Below, one piece after another: positions 1 through 8,461 of a DNA stretch of 64,000 bases (positions are counted from its first letter, which is position 1; the number at the start of each line of letters is the position of its first letter). The DNA is taken from contig NZ_CP067378.1 in assembly GCF_019565505.1 (NCBI RefSeq), positions 620,001 to 684,000 on the forward strand. The letters run 5' to 3'. The translations under genes were made by a program, and so were the position numbers. The notes under the pieces are model-generated. The model did not search any database and was not told the DNA's origin. It saw nothing but the letters and a program-made list of their open reading frames with translations. Origin of the DNA: Flavobacterium davisii. Its GTDB lineage: Bacteria > Bacteroidota > Bacteroidia > Flavobacteriales > Flavobacteriaceae.

Positions 1-1
1 A

Positions 2-283
2 GCATACAATAAAAGTACAAAACGGCATGATGCTTTATTTGAAAGACCTTTTCGCCGAAAACAAATTAACAACAGAACCTATTTTCAAAATGCAATCATA
101 TACATTCATAATAATCCTGTACATCACAATATTTGTGACCATCCTATACAATATCCGTGGAGTTCGTATGTAAGTTGTAATTCTGACAGATCAACAAAAC
201 TGAAAAGAAAAGAAGTAATTGAACTATTTAACGATATCGAAAATTTCAAACAATCCCATCAGAAAAAATGTAATTATTATTAG
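2..283 (+). pseudogene. C-terminal part of a Y1/REP-associated (IS200-like) transposase
   Basis: The reading frame is open from the window edge to a TAG at 281-283 and gives about 93 residues. The segments FERPFRRKQI, IYIHNNPV and YPWSSY are typical of the C-terminal half of single-strand (HUH/Y1) transposases of the REP-associated group, which are domesticated in many Bacteroidota. The start and the catalytic HUH motif would lie upstream of the window, so whether the gene is complete cannot be judged. It may be an intact gene cut by the window edge. It marks the left side of the methyltransferase locus as a mobile neighbourhood. Confidence 0.65.
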
Positions 284-323
284 ATAGAAGAGTCATTAGG
301 TATTTAGGCCTGACAGGTTTTAA

Positions 324-650
324 ATAGATATCGATTTACATATCATGGAACCCACTAATGAAGAATGCTACTATGCTCATAAAGACACCGAAATAGGGGC
401 TTGTTTTTCAAAAGATTTCACACAAGGCTATGGTCCCGAGCAGTATTTATTACGTAATGCGATTAAAGGAAAATACCAAATCAAAACCAATTATTTTGGA
501 GAAACCAAACTTACCGAAACAGACCCAGACACCGTTTTAGTAGAAATCTATATGAAAGACAAAACCGGTAAAATAGTTCGCAAACTACAAACTATCCAGC
601 TGGGCAAAGTAAAAGAAAACCAAAACCTAGCCGAAATCACGATCGAGTAA
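324..650 (+). pseudogene. DUF2135-domain fragment
   Basis: The residues match the conserved core of DUF2135: CYYAHKDT, then SKDFTQGYGPEQYLLRNAI, then GKYQIKTNYFGE. This domain normally sits at the C-terminus of much larger surface or secreted proteins. Family-like residues (IDIDLHI) continue upstream of the first ATG at 345 as far as a TAA at 321-323. The fragment is therefore the 3' remnant of a longer gene rather than a real 101-residue protein. The break lies next to a short CCTGACAGG-like sequence resembling half of the palindrome at 7562-7593. The fragment is probably inactive. Confidence 0.6.
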
Positions 651-735
651 TCGTATAACTAATTCTTTATAAAGCAGGATTTTTTCTTGCGAGAAATACC
701 AGTGGAAGCTGGTGTTTTTTTATATAAAAAAACAA

Positions 736-770
736 ATTGTCGATTATTGTCAACAGGTCAATTGTCGACA
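736..770. promoter_or_regulatory. Direct repeats upstream of XRE gene, putative operator
   Basis: Three copies of ATTGTCRA-type sequence start at 736, 746 and 761 (ATTGTCGATT, ATTGTCAACA, ATTGTCGACA). The last contains the palindrome TGTCGACA. They lie 23-57 bases before the XRE start codon. Controller proteins of restriction-modification systems often bind repeats in this position to set the timing of their own operon. Binding here is an inference. Confidence 0.4.
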
Positions 771-792
771 GAGACTTATTTTTATCAGTTAT

Positions 793-1005
793 ATGAATTT
801 GAAAGAAAGATTTGGTTTAAAGATTAGAACATTGAGAGAAAGCAAAGGTTACTCCTCTGAATATCTGGCAAATATATCAAATATAGATAGAACCTATATT
901 TCAGATATTGAAAATGGAAAAAGAAATGTCTCTCTTTTAATCATAGAAAAATTAGCAAAAGCATTAGAAGTAAAAATAAAAGATCTGTTTGATGATGAAG
1001 AATGA
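793..1005 (+). CDS. XRE-family helix-turn-helix regulator (controller-like)
   Basis: This 70-residue protein is essentially one Cro/C1-type HTH domain. The recognition part is around TYISDIENGKRNVS (residues 33-46), followed by LLIIEKLAKALEVKIKDLF. Size, domain and position directly before a DNA methyltransferase are those of restriction-modification controller (C) proteins. I chose ATG 793, because the open frame reaching back to 712 would add 27 residues unlike the family and would run through the repeats at 736-770. Its stop overlaps the start of the methyltransferase (992-1005), so the two are probably translationally coupled. It is likely autoregulated through the upstream repeats (inference). 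Confidence 0.85.
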   Translation: MNLKERFGLKIRTLRESKGYSSEYLANISNIDRTYISDIENGKRNVSLLIIEKLAKALEVKIKDLFDDEE

Positions 1006-2218
1006 GTTAAATTTTATTGATTTGTTTGCAGGTGCTTCTGGTATGTCAGAAGGGTTTGTCAATGCAGGATTTAACCCAATATCACATATTGAAATGAATA
1101 CTGAAGCTTGTCAAACTATCAAAACACGCGCCGCTTATCACTATTTAAAATCCAAAAACAACCTTGATTTGTATTACGAATACATCAAGGGTGAAGTTAC
1201 TAAAGAAAATTTCTTTAAGGAAATTCCAAACTCCATTATAGAATCGGTAATCAATATTGAAATCAATGACGAAACTATTAATGGACTTTTTGAAACTATA
1301 AAAAAATCAGGTAAAAAAGTAGATATTATTATTGGAGGTCCACCTTGCCAAGCATATTCTTTGCTAAGAAGACATCAAGAAGATATTGAAAAAGACCCTC
1401 GAAATAAATTATATATTCAATATGGAAGGTTTTTAAAAGAATTTAAGCCAAAGGCATTTGTTTTTGAAAATGTACCGGGGCTTTTAACCGCCCATAAAGG
1501 AGAGCATTTTAAGAATTTAAAAGCCTACTTTAGAAGATTAGGATATGAAGTACATCACGATACGCTAACAGCTTCTGATTATGGAGTAGTTCAAGCAAGA
1601 AAAAGAATCATTATTGTAGGATGGAAAAAAGAGAATGATTTTGGATTTCCTGAATTTGAAAAAATTAAAAAGAATTATACTGTAAAGGAAGCTTTTTCAG
1701 ATTTACCAAGATTAACTCCTGGAGAAAGCTTAAAGGTTACAAACTATACGACTTGCAAAAATGAATATCTAAATAAATTTCAATTACGTAATGGAGTAGA
1801 TTTTGTTACACAACATATTTCAAGACCACATAATGAAAGAGATTTAGAAATATACAGACGTGCGATTGAAAAATGGGACAACGAAAAAGAGCGATTAAAA
1901 TATCCTGACTTACCCGAAGAATTAAAAACACATAAAAATGAGTCCTCTTTTACTGATAGATACAAAGTGGTTGATGGAACTAGTGTAGCACATACTGTTG
2001 TAGCGCATATCGCAAAAGACGGACATTATTATATACACCCAGATATTGAACAATGTCGTTCTATATCAGTTAGAGAAGCTGCACGATTACAATCATTCCC
2101 TGATGATTTTTATTTTGAAGGTTCTCGCTCCGCAACATTTAAACAAATTGGTAATGCAGTGCCACCATTAATGGCTAATGCCATTGCTAAAAAAATGAAA
2201 GAATTGTTATGTCAATAA
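992..2218 (+). CDS. DNA (cytosine-5-)methyltransferase
   Basis: A 408-residue C5 methyltransferase that transfers a methyl group from S-adenosylmethionine to cytosine in DNA. Motifs appear in the canonical order: motif I DLFAGASG near residue 9, motif IV GGPPCQAYS with catalytic Cys119, motif VI FENVPGLL, motif VIII QARKRIIIVG, a target-recognition stretch near residues 240-340, and motif X QIGNAVPPLMANAIA near the C-terminus. All catalytic elements are intact. Start choice: ATG codons at 992 and 995 are both plausible, and a TTG at 989 is less likely. The 3' end overlaps the next gene by 10 bases, indicating coupled translation with the GHKL ATPase. Target specificity cannot be read from the sequence. 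CCWGG is an open possibility because sites of that form look mis-called in this assembly (see findings). Confidence 0.95.
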   Translation: MMKNELNFIDLFAGASGMSEGFVNAGFNPISHIEMNTEACQTIKTRAAYHYLKSKNNLDLYYEYIKGEVTKENFFKEIPNSIIESVINIEINDETINGLFETIKKSGKKVDIIIGGPPCQAYSLLRRHQEDIEKDPRNKLYIQYGRFLKEFKPKAFVFENVPGLLTAHKGEHFKNLKAYFRRLGYEVHHDTLTASDYGVVQARKRIIIVGWKKENDFGFPEFEKIKKNYTVKEAFSDLPRLTPGESLKVTNYTTCKNEYLNKFQLRNGVDFVTQHISRPHNERDLEIYRRAIEKWDNEKERLKYPDLPEELKTHKNESSFTDRYKVVDGTSVAHTVVAHIAKDGHYYIHPDIEQCRSISVREAARLQSFPDDFYFEGSRSATFKQIGNAVPPLMANAIAKKMKELLCQ

Positions 2219-4422
2219 CTAAACATAATATTAAAGCTAAAAGCCATATTTTAACTTTATTAGGAGAAGAACTTATAGGAAATGATGGTTTAGCAATCTT
2301 TGAATTAGTTAAAAATTCTTATGATGCTGATGCAACCGAAGTAAAAGTTACTTTTGTTGACTTGAATACTCCAAATCAAAAGATAATTATTGAAGATGAC
2401 GGCCATGGAATGTCTCCAAATGTAATTGAAAATGTTTGGTTGACTATTGGTACTGATTTCAAAAGAGGGGCAAATAGAAAAGTTAGTAAAAAATTCAAAA
2501 GAGTTTCATTAGGTAATAAAGGAGTTGGAAGATTAGCAGTTCACAAATTAGCTAAAGAAATAACTGTTGAAACTCAAGTTGAAGGAGATCTATTTTCAAG
2601 TCAATTTTATATTAATTGGAATAATTTAATAAAGTCTAAAGAATATATTCAAGATTTAGAAGTAGAAATAGAAAATGTGCCAAATACTATTTTTGAAAAA
2701 GGTCATGGTACTCGAATAATCCTATCTGGTTTAGTTAATAAAAATTGGACTAGATTGTTATTAAGAGATTTAGTTCGAAAAATTGAGAATATAAAAAATC
2801 CTTTTGTAAAATTTCCAAATTTCAAAATTGAAATTTCCGCAAATGACCATCATCAAGAGTGGTTAGAAAATATTAAGACTTCATCTGATATACTAAAAGA
2901 CAGTCTTTATCAATTTGAATTTGAAATAAAGAAATGGGTTTCTAACGACGATGATTTACCAAAAGATGAAGATTTTGCAGAATATCTTTGGTCATACAAT
3001 TTCAATTCACATCCTTTGATGAAAATTGAAAATGAAGAAATAAAAGCAAGACTAATAGCTAAGAACCTTCACATAACCGATCTCGAACAACATGCTCTAA
3101 AAAATACTTTTGAGATTGGAGACAAACTCGACTTCATTGATCATAAAGGAAGAAAAAAACATCTACTAAACTCCGATTTATATAATATTGGTACAATTAA
3201 AGGAAAATTTTATGTTTTCAATTTAACAAAAGACATAGCTAATTTATTTTTTGGAGGTCAAATTGGTGCTGTAAAAGATTTTATTAAACTTAATTATGGT
3301 GTCAAAATTTTTAGAGATGGAATTAGGGTATATAATTATGGAGAGCAAACTGATGATTGGCTCGAATTAGACTACAGTAAAATACAACATGCTGGAAGTC
3401 ATTTTGCTAGAAAAATTACAATCGGTGCAATTGAATTAAATTTAGATGAAAGTGAAAATGGTATTACCGAAAAAACAAATAGAGAAGGCTTTAATGAAAA
3501 TTATTATTTTTTTAAATTAAAAACTATTGTAAAAGAAGTTTTTTCAAAATTTGAAAATGAATCAAAATCTGACAAGGAAAAAGTACAAGAATATATCGAT
3601 AAATTTAAGCCCGTTAAAAATTCAGGTTTATCTGAAACAATTAAAGAATTAAGTATAAGTATAAAAGACAAGAACTTAGAAAAAGAACTATCTCCTTTAA
3701 TTAAAAGGGTTGAAAAAGATTATACAGAAATGCGTGATGTAATGGTTAATTCAGGAATGACTGGATTAAATCTTGGAGTTGTTTTTCATGAGATTGACAG
3801 AGAAATGAGATTCATTAACGTGGATATAAATAAAAATGAATTTGACATAGAAAATGTTAGAATAAGAGTTAAAAATTTAATTCAAGTTTTAGAAAATTTT
3901 TCACCTATACTCAAGCAAAATAAAAAGATAAATATTAAAGCTAGTGAATTAGTCGATAAAGCTAAAAATATAAATATAAATAGATTTGGATTTCATAATG
4001 TTGTTTTTTCATCTCCTCTTTTGTCAAATGAAAATCCAGATTTTAATATTTTTGGAAATGGTAATTTACTAATTAGTGCTATTTCAAATATTATAGATAA
4101 TTCCATTTATTGGGTAAGTAATCAAAAAGAGATTAAAGGCGAAAACTTTAAAGGAGGAATATATATTGGAACGGACTTAAAAAGTTTTAATGGTAACGCA
4201 ATAATAATAGCGGATAATGGTTCAGGATTTAGACTTGAAACAGAAGAATTAATTAGAGCTTTTGTTACTTCCAAACCGGGAGGTATGGGATTAGGTCTTT
4301 ATTATGTAAATTTAGTAATGGAAATGTTAGGTGGTAAAGTTCTCTTTCCTGATAATAATGATTTAGATATTCCATCTGTTTATAATGGTGCATGTATAGT
4401 TTTAGTTTTTCCAAAAAAATAA
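2209..4422 (+). CDS. Dual GHKL ATPase: Hsp90/MORC-like N-domain plus histidine-kinase-like C-domain
   Basis: The 737-residue protein has two Bergerat-fold ATP sites. The N-terminal site has N-box ELVKNSYDADA (Asn36), DDGHGM (63-68) and GNKGVGR (102-108), the pattern of Hsp90/MutL/MORC-type ATPases. The C-terminal site resembles a sensor kinase: an H-box-like segment FHEIDREM with His527, N-box NIIDNS (627-632), ADNGSGF (668-674) and GMGLGLYYV near residue 692. No transmembrane segment is visible, so it is cytoplasmic. It overlaps the methyltransferase by 10 bases and is followed after 3 bases by a receiver-domain gene. Related GHKL proteins beside methylases have been described as prokaryotic MORC/paraMORC-type restriction partners (established idea). 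Phosphotransfer from His527 is inference. Confidence 0.85.
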   Translation: MSITKHNIKAKSHILTLLGEELIGNDGLAIFELVKNSYDADATEVKVTFVDLNTPNQKIIIEDDGHGMSPNVIENVWLTIGTDFKRGANRKVSKKFKRVSLGNKGVGRLAVHKLAKEITVETQVEGDLFSSQFYINWNNLIKSKEYIQDLEVEIENVPNTIFEKGHGTRIILSGLVNKNWTRLLLRDLVRKIENIKNPFVKFPNFKIEISANDHHQEWLENIKTSSDILKDSLYQFEFEIKKWVSNDDDLPKDEDFAEYLWSYNFNSHPLMKIENEEIKARLIAKNLHITDLEQHALKNTFEIGDKLDFIDHKGRKKHLLNSDLYNIGTIKGKFYVFNLTKDIANLFFGGQIGAVKDFIKLNYGVKIFRDGIRVYNYGEQTDDWLELDYSKIQHAGSHFARKITIGAIELNLDESENGITEKTNREGFNENYYFFKLKTIVKEVFSKFENESKSDKEKVQEYIDKFKPVKNSGLSETIKELSISIKDKNLEKELSPLIKRVEKDYTEMRDVMVNSGMTGLNLGVVFHEIDREMRFINVDINKNEFDIENVRIRVKNLIQVLENFSPILKQNKKINIKASELVDKAKNININRFGFHNVVFSSPLLSNENPDFNIFGNGNLLISAISNIIDNSIYWVSNQKEIKGENFKGGIYIGTDLKSFNGNAIIIADNGSGFRLETEELIRAFVTSKPGGMGLGLYYVNLVMEMLGGKVLFPDNNDLDIPSVYNGACIVLVFPKK

Positions 4423-4425
4423 CCT

Positions 4426-5661
4426 ATGTTTTCAAATCAAAATAAAATTATTATTGTTGACAATAATGCAGAACATATAGAAATATTGAATAGAGTTTTT
4501 GCTGATAACTTTATAAAATGTGATACATTTCAGTACGATTTTTTCAACAAAAATGAGATTCCATTACAAAATGTAAGAATCGCTTTCTTTGATTTGAATC
4601 TAGGTGATATTGTAGGAAATAATAATGCTGTTTATAATGATTTAGCAAATGCTCTAAACGAATTTATTTCTCCAGATAACGGTTTATTTGCATTAGTTTT
4701 TTGGACTCAAAATTCTGATTTAATAAATGAATTTATTCAATATATAAATATAAGAAGACCCGAAACACCTAAACCGTTTAGTGTTAGTGTAATTGACAAA
4801 CACGATTTTTTAGATCGCGCTAATAATGAAGGTCTTTTTAAAATCATAAAAGAAATTTTAAATCAACCATACATTAATCTTTTATTTGATTTTGAAAATC
4901 GAGTAAAAAATATTGCTGCATATACGATTAATCAACTTTATAATATTATTCCTAACACAGAATGGGGAAATAATGATTCATTTAACAATAATTTTGATTT
5001 AGTTTTCTCTAAAATTGCAATCGGGTCTTTAGGATACGATCATGCTAAAGAAAACCCAGACAAAGCTATATATGAGGCATTAATGCCTTTAGTTTCTAAT
5101 AATGTAATTAATTCAATTGATTCAGATTTATGGAAAAATCTATTAGTAACTCTTTCAAAATCAAGAAAAAACGCTCAACCTGATTATCCAAATGATTTCA
5201 AATCTTCAACTTTGAATTCTATTTTTCATGTTGACTTAAACAGTAATAAAGATTTAAAAGCTAGAGGGATAATTATAGAAATTAATATTGATCAGAAATT
5301 TACAAACTTATTTTCTACACCTTTTAATGATTGGTATTCTAGGTTATTACCGGGACTAAATAGAACTATAAGAAAAGAAAGTATTCCAATAGCTATAGAA
5401 ATCAGCGCATCTTGTGATTATTCACAATTAAAACCTCGAGCATATAAATATTTATTGGGTGTGTTGGTAAAATCAATTCATAAAGAATTTTTAGACAAAG
5501 AAAAGATTCCTCAATCTCTATTTATTCTAGATGGAAATTACAACATATTAGAAGACGAATATTTTATTTGTTTTAATTTAAACTTTGCTTTTTCAGTAGT
5601 TGATAATCATGAGATTTTTGTAAAAGGTTTATTTTCATTAAAAAAGAGATTACCGATATGA
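4426..5661 (+). CDS. Receiver (REC)-domain protein with uncharacterised C-terminal domain
   Basis: The first ~130 of 411 residues read as a response-regulator receiver domain. KIIIVDNN (7-14) supplies Asp12 of the acidic pocket, FFDLNL places the phosphoacceptor at Asp56, FWTQ gives Thr94, and VIDKHD gives Lys125. All four landmark positions are present, so phosphorylation is plausible. The remaining ~280 residues match nothing I recognise. The most distinctive stretch is EISASCDYSQ (325-334), rich in small and polar residues and followed by KPRAYKYLLGV. I see no HTH, so this is not a typical transcriptional output. The effector of the operon, possibly a nuclease, may lie in this part (inference). 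It is the last gene of the four-gene operon and is followed by a terminator. Confidence 0.75.
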   Translation: MFSNQNKIIIVDNNAEHIEILNRVFADNFIKCDTFQYDFFNKNEIPLQNVRIAFFDLNLGDIVGNNNAVYNDLANALNEFISPDNGLFALVFWTQNSDLINEFIQYINIRRPETPKPFSVSVIDKHDFLDRANNEGLFKIIKEILNQPYINLLFDFENRVKNIAAYTINQLYNIIPNTEWGNNDSFNNNFDLVFSKIAIGSLGYDHAKENPDKAIYEALMPLVSNNVINSIDSDLWKNLLVTLSKSRKNAQPDYPNDFKSSTLNSIFHVDLNSNKDLKARGIIIEINIDQKFTNLFSTPFNDWYSRLLPGLNRTIRKESIPIAIEISASCDYSQLKPRAYKYLLGVLVKSIHKEFLDKEKIPQSLFILDGNYNILEDEYFICFNLNFAFSVVDNHEIFVKGLFSLKKRLPI

Positions 5662-5722
5662 TTGGAAATAGATATGCAAATCATATTTCTCGAATTGGAA
5701 TTACTAGCTTTTAAAATAAAAC

Positions 5723-5747
5723 AAAACCAGCCACACAGCTGGTTTTT
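5723..5747 (+). terminator. Intrinsic terminator of the methyltransferase operon
   Basis: A nine-base-pair perfect stem (5723-5731 with 5738-5746, around AAACCAGC/GCTGGTTT) with a CACACA loop runs into a T tract. It lies about 60 bases after the receiver-gene stop. Confidence 0.75.
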
Positions 5748-5790
5748 ATCTTACACAAAAAATCAAATCATCTTCATAAACCAACAAAAA

Positions 5791-5820
5791 AAACACATCT
5801 TTCGATGCGGTTTTCTTTTT
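5791..5820. terminator. Bidirectional terminator between convergent genes
   Basis: A stem CACATC/GATGCG with a TTTC loop (GAAA on the minus strand) is flanked by A and T tracts on both sides, so it can stop transcripts from either strand. It separates the defence-like operon from the convergent PixA/AidA gene. Confidence 0.6.
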
Positions 5821-5835
5821 AAAAAAAAATTATTA

Positions 5836-6366
5836 TTAATTCACTGTGATAAATGGATCCCAAGTAAAATAGCCTACAATACTACCATTTGAGTTGTTTA
5901 CTAACGTAAATGATAAAGTATATTGGATACTAGCACCTACTTGTAATACGGTCCCTAAAGCATAATTTTCATTATTTGTAAACTTTGTTAATGCTCCTGT
6001 AGGATTTCCTGTAGAAGGTAAGTAATTGTTTACTTGTGGCGTAATGTAAGTTAGGGTTGTAAAGGCACTTGACGGATTAAATGATCCGCTATACAAAAAT
6101 GCCGTATAATCTACATTGCTATCAAAAGTGGTCATAAACCATTGTACTTGATCTCCTGAATTTGCTTTTACATTTAATTCTGATTGCCCCTGTGAATTAT
6201 TAGTTACGTTGCTGTTTTGTGAAGTCATGGTAATAAATACATTGGAATCACTCCAAGCTCCTAAAGATGTTGGACTAGATTGCGTTCCAGCTTTAAGACT
6301 TCCGTCTGCAACTCTTGCTGCTAGTGATGATCCGTCTACTGCGATTTGAATACTAATTGTTGCCAT
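5836..6366 (-). CDS. PixA/AidA-family inclusion-body-type protein
   Basis: This 176-residue protein has the marks of the PixA/AidA family: an N-terminal beta strand with AVDGSSL, the segment LGAWSDSNVFITM, QGQSELNVKANSGDQVQW in the middle, and the C-terminal signature GYFTWDPFITV. Family members form crystalline inclusions in Xenorhabdus (PixA) or are quorum-regulated accessory proteins in Burkholderia and Ralstonia (AidA). Their biochemical role is unsettled. No signal peptide is visible, so it is probably cytoplasmic. It stands alone, with its own spacer upstream and a shared terminator downstream. Start ATG 6366 is well supported because family homology begins within the first residues. 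Confidence 0.8.
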   Translation of the reverse strand: MATISIQIAVDGSSLAARVADGSLKAGTQSSPTSLGAWSDSNVFITMTSQNSNVTNNSQGQSELNVKANSGDQVQWFMTTFDSNVDYTAFLYSGSFNPSSAFTTLTYITPQVNNYLPSTGNPTGALTKFTNNENYALGTVLQVGASIQYTLSFTLVNNSNGSIVGYFTWDPFITVN

Positions 6367-6599
6367 TTTTTTTCGTGTTAGTTTGTTTGTTATTTGCTTA
6401 CACTAAGGTGGTAAGTTTTACCCCGTTATTTGAGTGGTTCTGCTCCACTGTTGGATTGAAAATGTGCTAGCAATTTCATTTTCTGAGATAAAATTATAAC
6501 GAACCTCTAAGCATTTTTGTTTGTATGCTATAAAGTGAAGAAAAACGGTCGTAAAATAGTATTTTTTGATTCACAAAAAACTATTCACAAATTAAAAAA

Positions 6600-7547
6600 C
6601 TATTGATTTTCAAATACTTGAGCAAATTCCTGTATAACTATTTGAATATCTTCCTCTTTATATCTTCGGGAGAAATGTACTGGAATAGCATTTTTTACTT
6701 GACATTTTTTCATAATTCGAGCAGACTCACTAGAATAGCTATGGTAATTTTGCTGTGCTTGCTCCTTATCTTCGGCTTTGTAAAAACTTTCTATATAAAC
6801 AGTATCGCATTCGTTGAACAAGCTATAAATCAAATCGTGATTTGCTTCATTAGCGGCGTGATCCATAATAACACCTAATCGGTGGCCTTTTTTAAGTTCA
6901 AGCAAGTAATATAAATCTTTGGCAAGATAAGTAACTGCTTCGATCGTGATTTGCAAATCATCCTCTTGGTTGGCATAAGCATTTTTCAATACATTAACCC
7001 AAGCCCCACCTTTAAATTGGGCTTTGCCTAAATCGATTTTAACGGTGTCGTGTTCCTTAAAAAGATACGCTACAGAAGGTGTTTTATGATCCAACAATAC
7101 AAATTCGACGGTGCATTTTTCATTTTGATATAGACAATCCAATTCCTTATCGATGGGTTCAATGTTCCAAAATGGTGGTTTAATTTCGGAGCAGGTAATT
7201 TTACCCTCGTTTTGAATCTCTCGTACTTCATACACAATGGCATCCTCTGCAATCAAGTTCCACTGATACCCTTTTAATTTAGATTGTACTTGTTGGGTTA
7301 TACCTGTTGGTCCACAAATCACCACTCGGCGTTGTATACCAATTTGGTGACGGAGTATCGTATCAAAATTGACAAAGTGGTCAATATGGGTGTGACTGAT
7401 GAAGATCGCTTCGGTGTTTTGACAGTCTTTTACGGTCAAATCACTGGCGTCGCCACATTCGCAAATAAAGTTATACGAATAATTTTCGGGTTTTATTAAA
7501 ATGGAGATGTCCTCTCCTATTTTGCTTTTTATTTCGGCTGTAAACAT
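6600..7547 (-). CDS. MBL-fold metallohydrolase, RNase Z-like
   Basis: A 315-residue protein with the metal-binding motif SHTHIDH near residue 51, preceded by CECGD. A second histidine lies near LLDHKT, an aspartate region at VIMDHAANEAN, and a late HFS motif near IPVHFSRRY. This arrangement is typical of the RNase Z/ElaC-like branch of metallo-beta-lactamase-fold hydrolases, but it lacks clear tRNase Z exosite features. I would call it an MBL-fold hydrolase and leave the substrate open. The gene stands alone on the minus strand. The stop falls at 6600, and a palindrome lies about 15 bases before the start codon. Confidence 0.8.
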   Translation of the reverse strand: MFTAEIKSKIGEDISILIKPENYSYNFICECGDASDLTVKDCQNTEAIFISHTHIDHFVNFDTILRHQIGIQRRVVICGPTGITQQVQSKLKGYQWNLIAEDAIVYEVREIQNEGKITCSEIKPPFWNIEPIDKELDCLYQNEKCTVEFVLLDHKTPSVAYLFKEHDTVKIDLGKAQFKGGAWVNVLKNAYANQEDDLQITIEAVTYLAKDLYYLLELKKGHRLGVIMDHAANEANHDLIYSLFNECDTVYIESFYKAEDKEQAQQNYHSYSSESARIMKKCQVKNAIPVHFSRRYKEEDIQIVIQEFAQVFENQ

Positions 7548-7561
7548 TTTTTTCTTTTTAT

Positions 7562-7593
7562 AAACCTAACAGGTTTTCCAACCTGTTAGGTTT
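7562..7593. repeat. Perfect palindrome AACCTAACAGGTT-type
   Basis: A 14-bp perfect inverted repeat (7562-7575 with 7580-7593) with a TTCC loop lies just upstream of the MBL gene. Part of the motif recurs around 306-320. It could act as a terminator for transcripts entering from the right. As a sequence it resembles the mobile palindromic repeats common in flavobacterial spacers. Confidence 0.6.
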
Positions 7594-7644
7594 TGCATTA
7601 TAATAACTACTAATTTAGTTTTAAAATTGATTTTTATAGAAATC

Positions 7645-7804
7645 ATTTCAAAATCTCCCGATTATCGCTTATTTCGCCTGTTTGTACATCGAGTAAACAC
7701 ACGCCTATTTCTATAATATCACTTATCATTCCTTCGGGAAGTTTGCCTTCCCAACACGTAGCTTCTATATCGACTACGAGTATTTTATCTAATAATTTTG
7801 CCAT
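7645..7804 (-). pseudogene. N-terminal fragment of a DnaQ/ERI1-like 3'-5' exonuclease
   Basis: The minus strand reads MAKLLDKILVVDIEATCW and then EGMISDIIEIGVCLLD. These are the exonuclease I motif (DIEAT) and the following strand of DEDD exonucleases of the ERI1/KapD type. The frame ends after roughly 53 codons, whereas the family needs about 170-200 residues, so motifs II and III are missing. The downstream sequence is unrelated. The missing 3' part may have been lost by deletion. Exact end coordinates are approximate. Confidence 0.6.
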
Positions 7805-7828
7805 AGTTTTTTATTTTTTTGTTTTAGT

Positions 7829-8180
7829 GTTTCACAATGTATCACGAAGTTTAGCACAAAGTCACACTACGTTTTTCGTTTAAAATATCGGAACACTAAG
7901 TTCTGAACACTGAATATGTTTCACAATATATTACGAAGTTTAGCACAAAGTCACACTACCTTTTTCGTTTAAAATACCTGAACACTAAGTTCTGAACACT
8001 GAATATGTTTCACAATATATTACGAAGTTTAGCACAAAGTCACACTACGTTTTTCGTTTAAAATATCGGAACACTAAGTTCTGAACACTGAATATGTTTC
8101 ACAATATATTACGAAGTTTAGCACAAAGTCACACTACGTTTTTCGTTTAAAATATCGGAACACTAAGTTCTGAACACTGA
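7829..8180. repeat. Four 89-bp tandem repeats, with a degenerate fifth copy at 8345-8450
   Basis: Near-identical units begin at 7829, 7918, 8007 and 8096, each opening GTTTCACAAT and closing with GAACACTGA. A diverged copy follows after about 170 bases of non-repetitive sequence. The copies differ by only a few bases, so the expansion is recent. No ORF or CRISPR-like spacer is present. The whole stretch 7805-8461 has no gene. Confidence 0.9.
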
Positions 8181-8461
8181 TTACTTTTCTTTTTTACAAA
8201 TGCTTTTAGCAACCACAGATGCACAGATTATAATTTACAAGCTAGTTTTAAAATTTGATTATGTGACTCCTCCTAACGTCGGAGTGACAAACAAACCGCA
8301 TAACTAATAATGAATGATTTCTGCATACTGCATACTAAACCTGAACACTGAATATGTATCACAATGTATCACGAAGTTTAGCACAAAGTCACACAGCATT
8401 TTTATCTTAAAATATCTGAATACTAAGTCCTTAACACTGAACACTTATTACTAATCACTAA

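Noticed and set aside
5662..5892. Open frame after the receiver gene
   Set aside because: It crosses two terminator hairpins and the convergent gene, and has no start context or family similarity.
6603..6878. Hydrophobic 91-codon plus-strand frame
   Set aside because: It is antisense to the well-supported MBL-fold gene and has no independent evidence.
7829..8450. CRISPR array
   Set aside because: The units are 89 bases long and directly adjacent, with no variable spacers and no cas genes.
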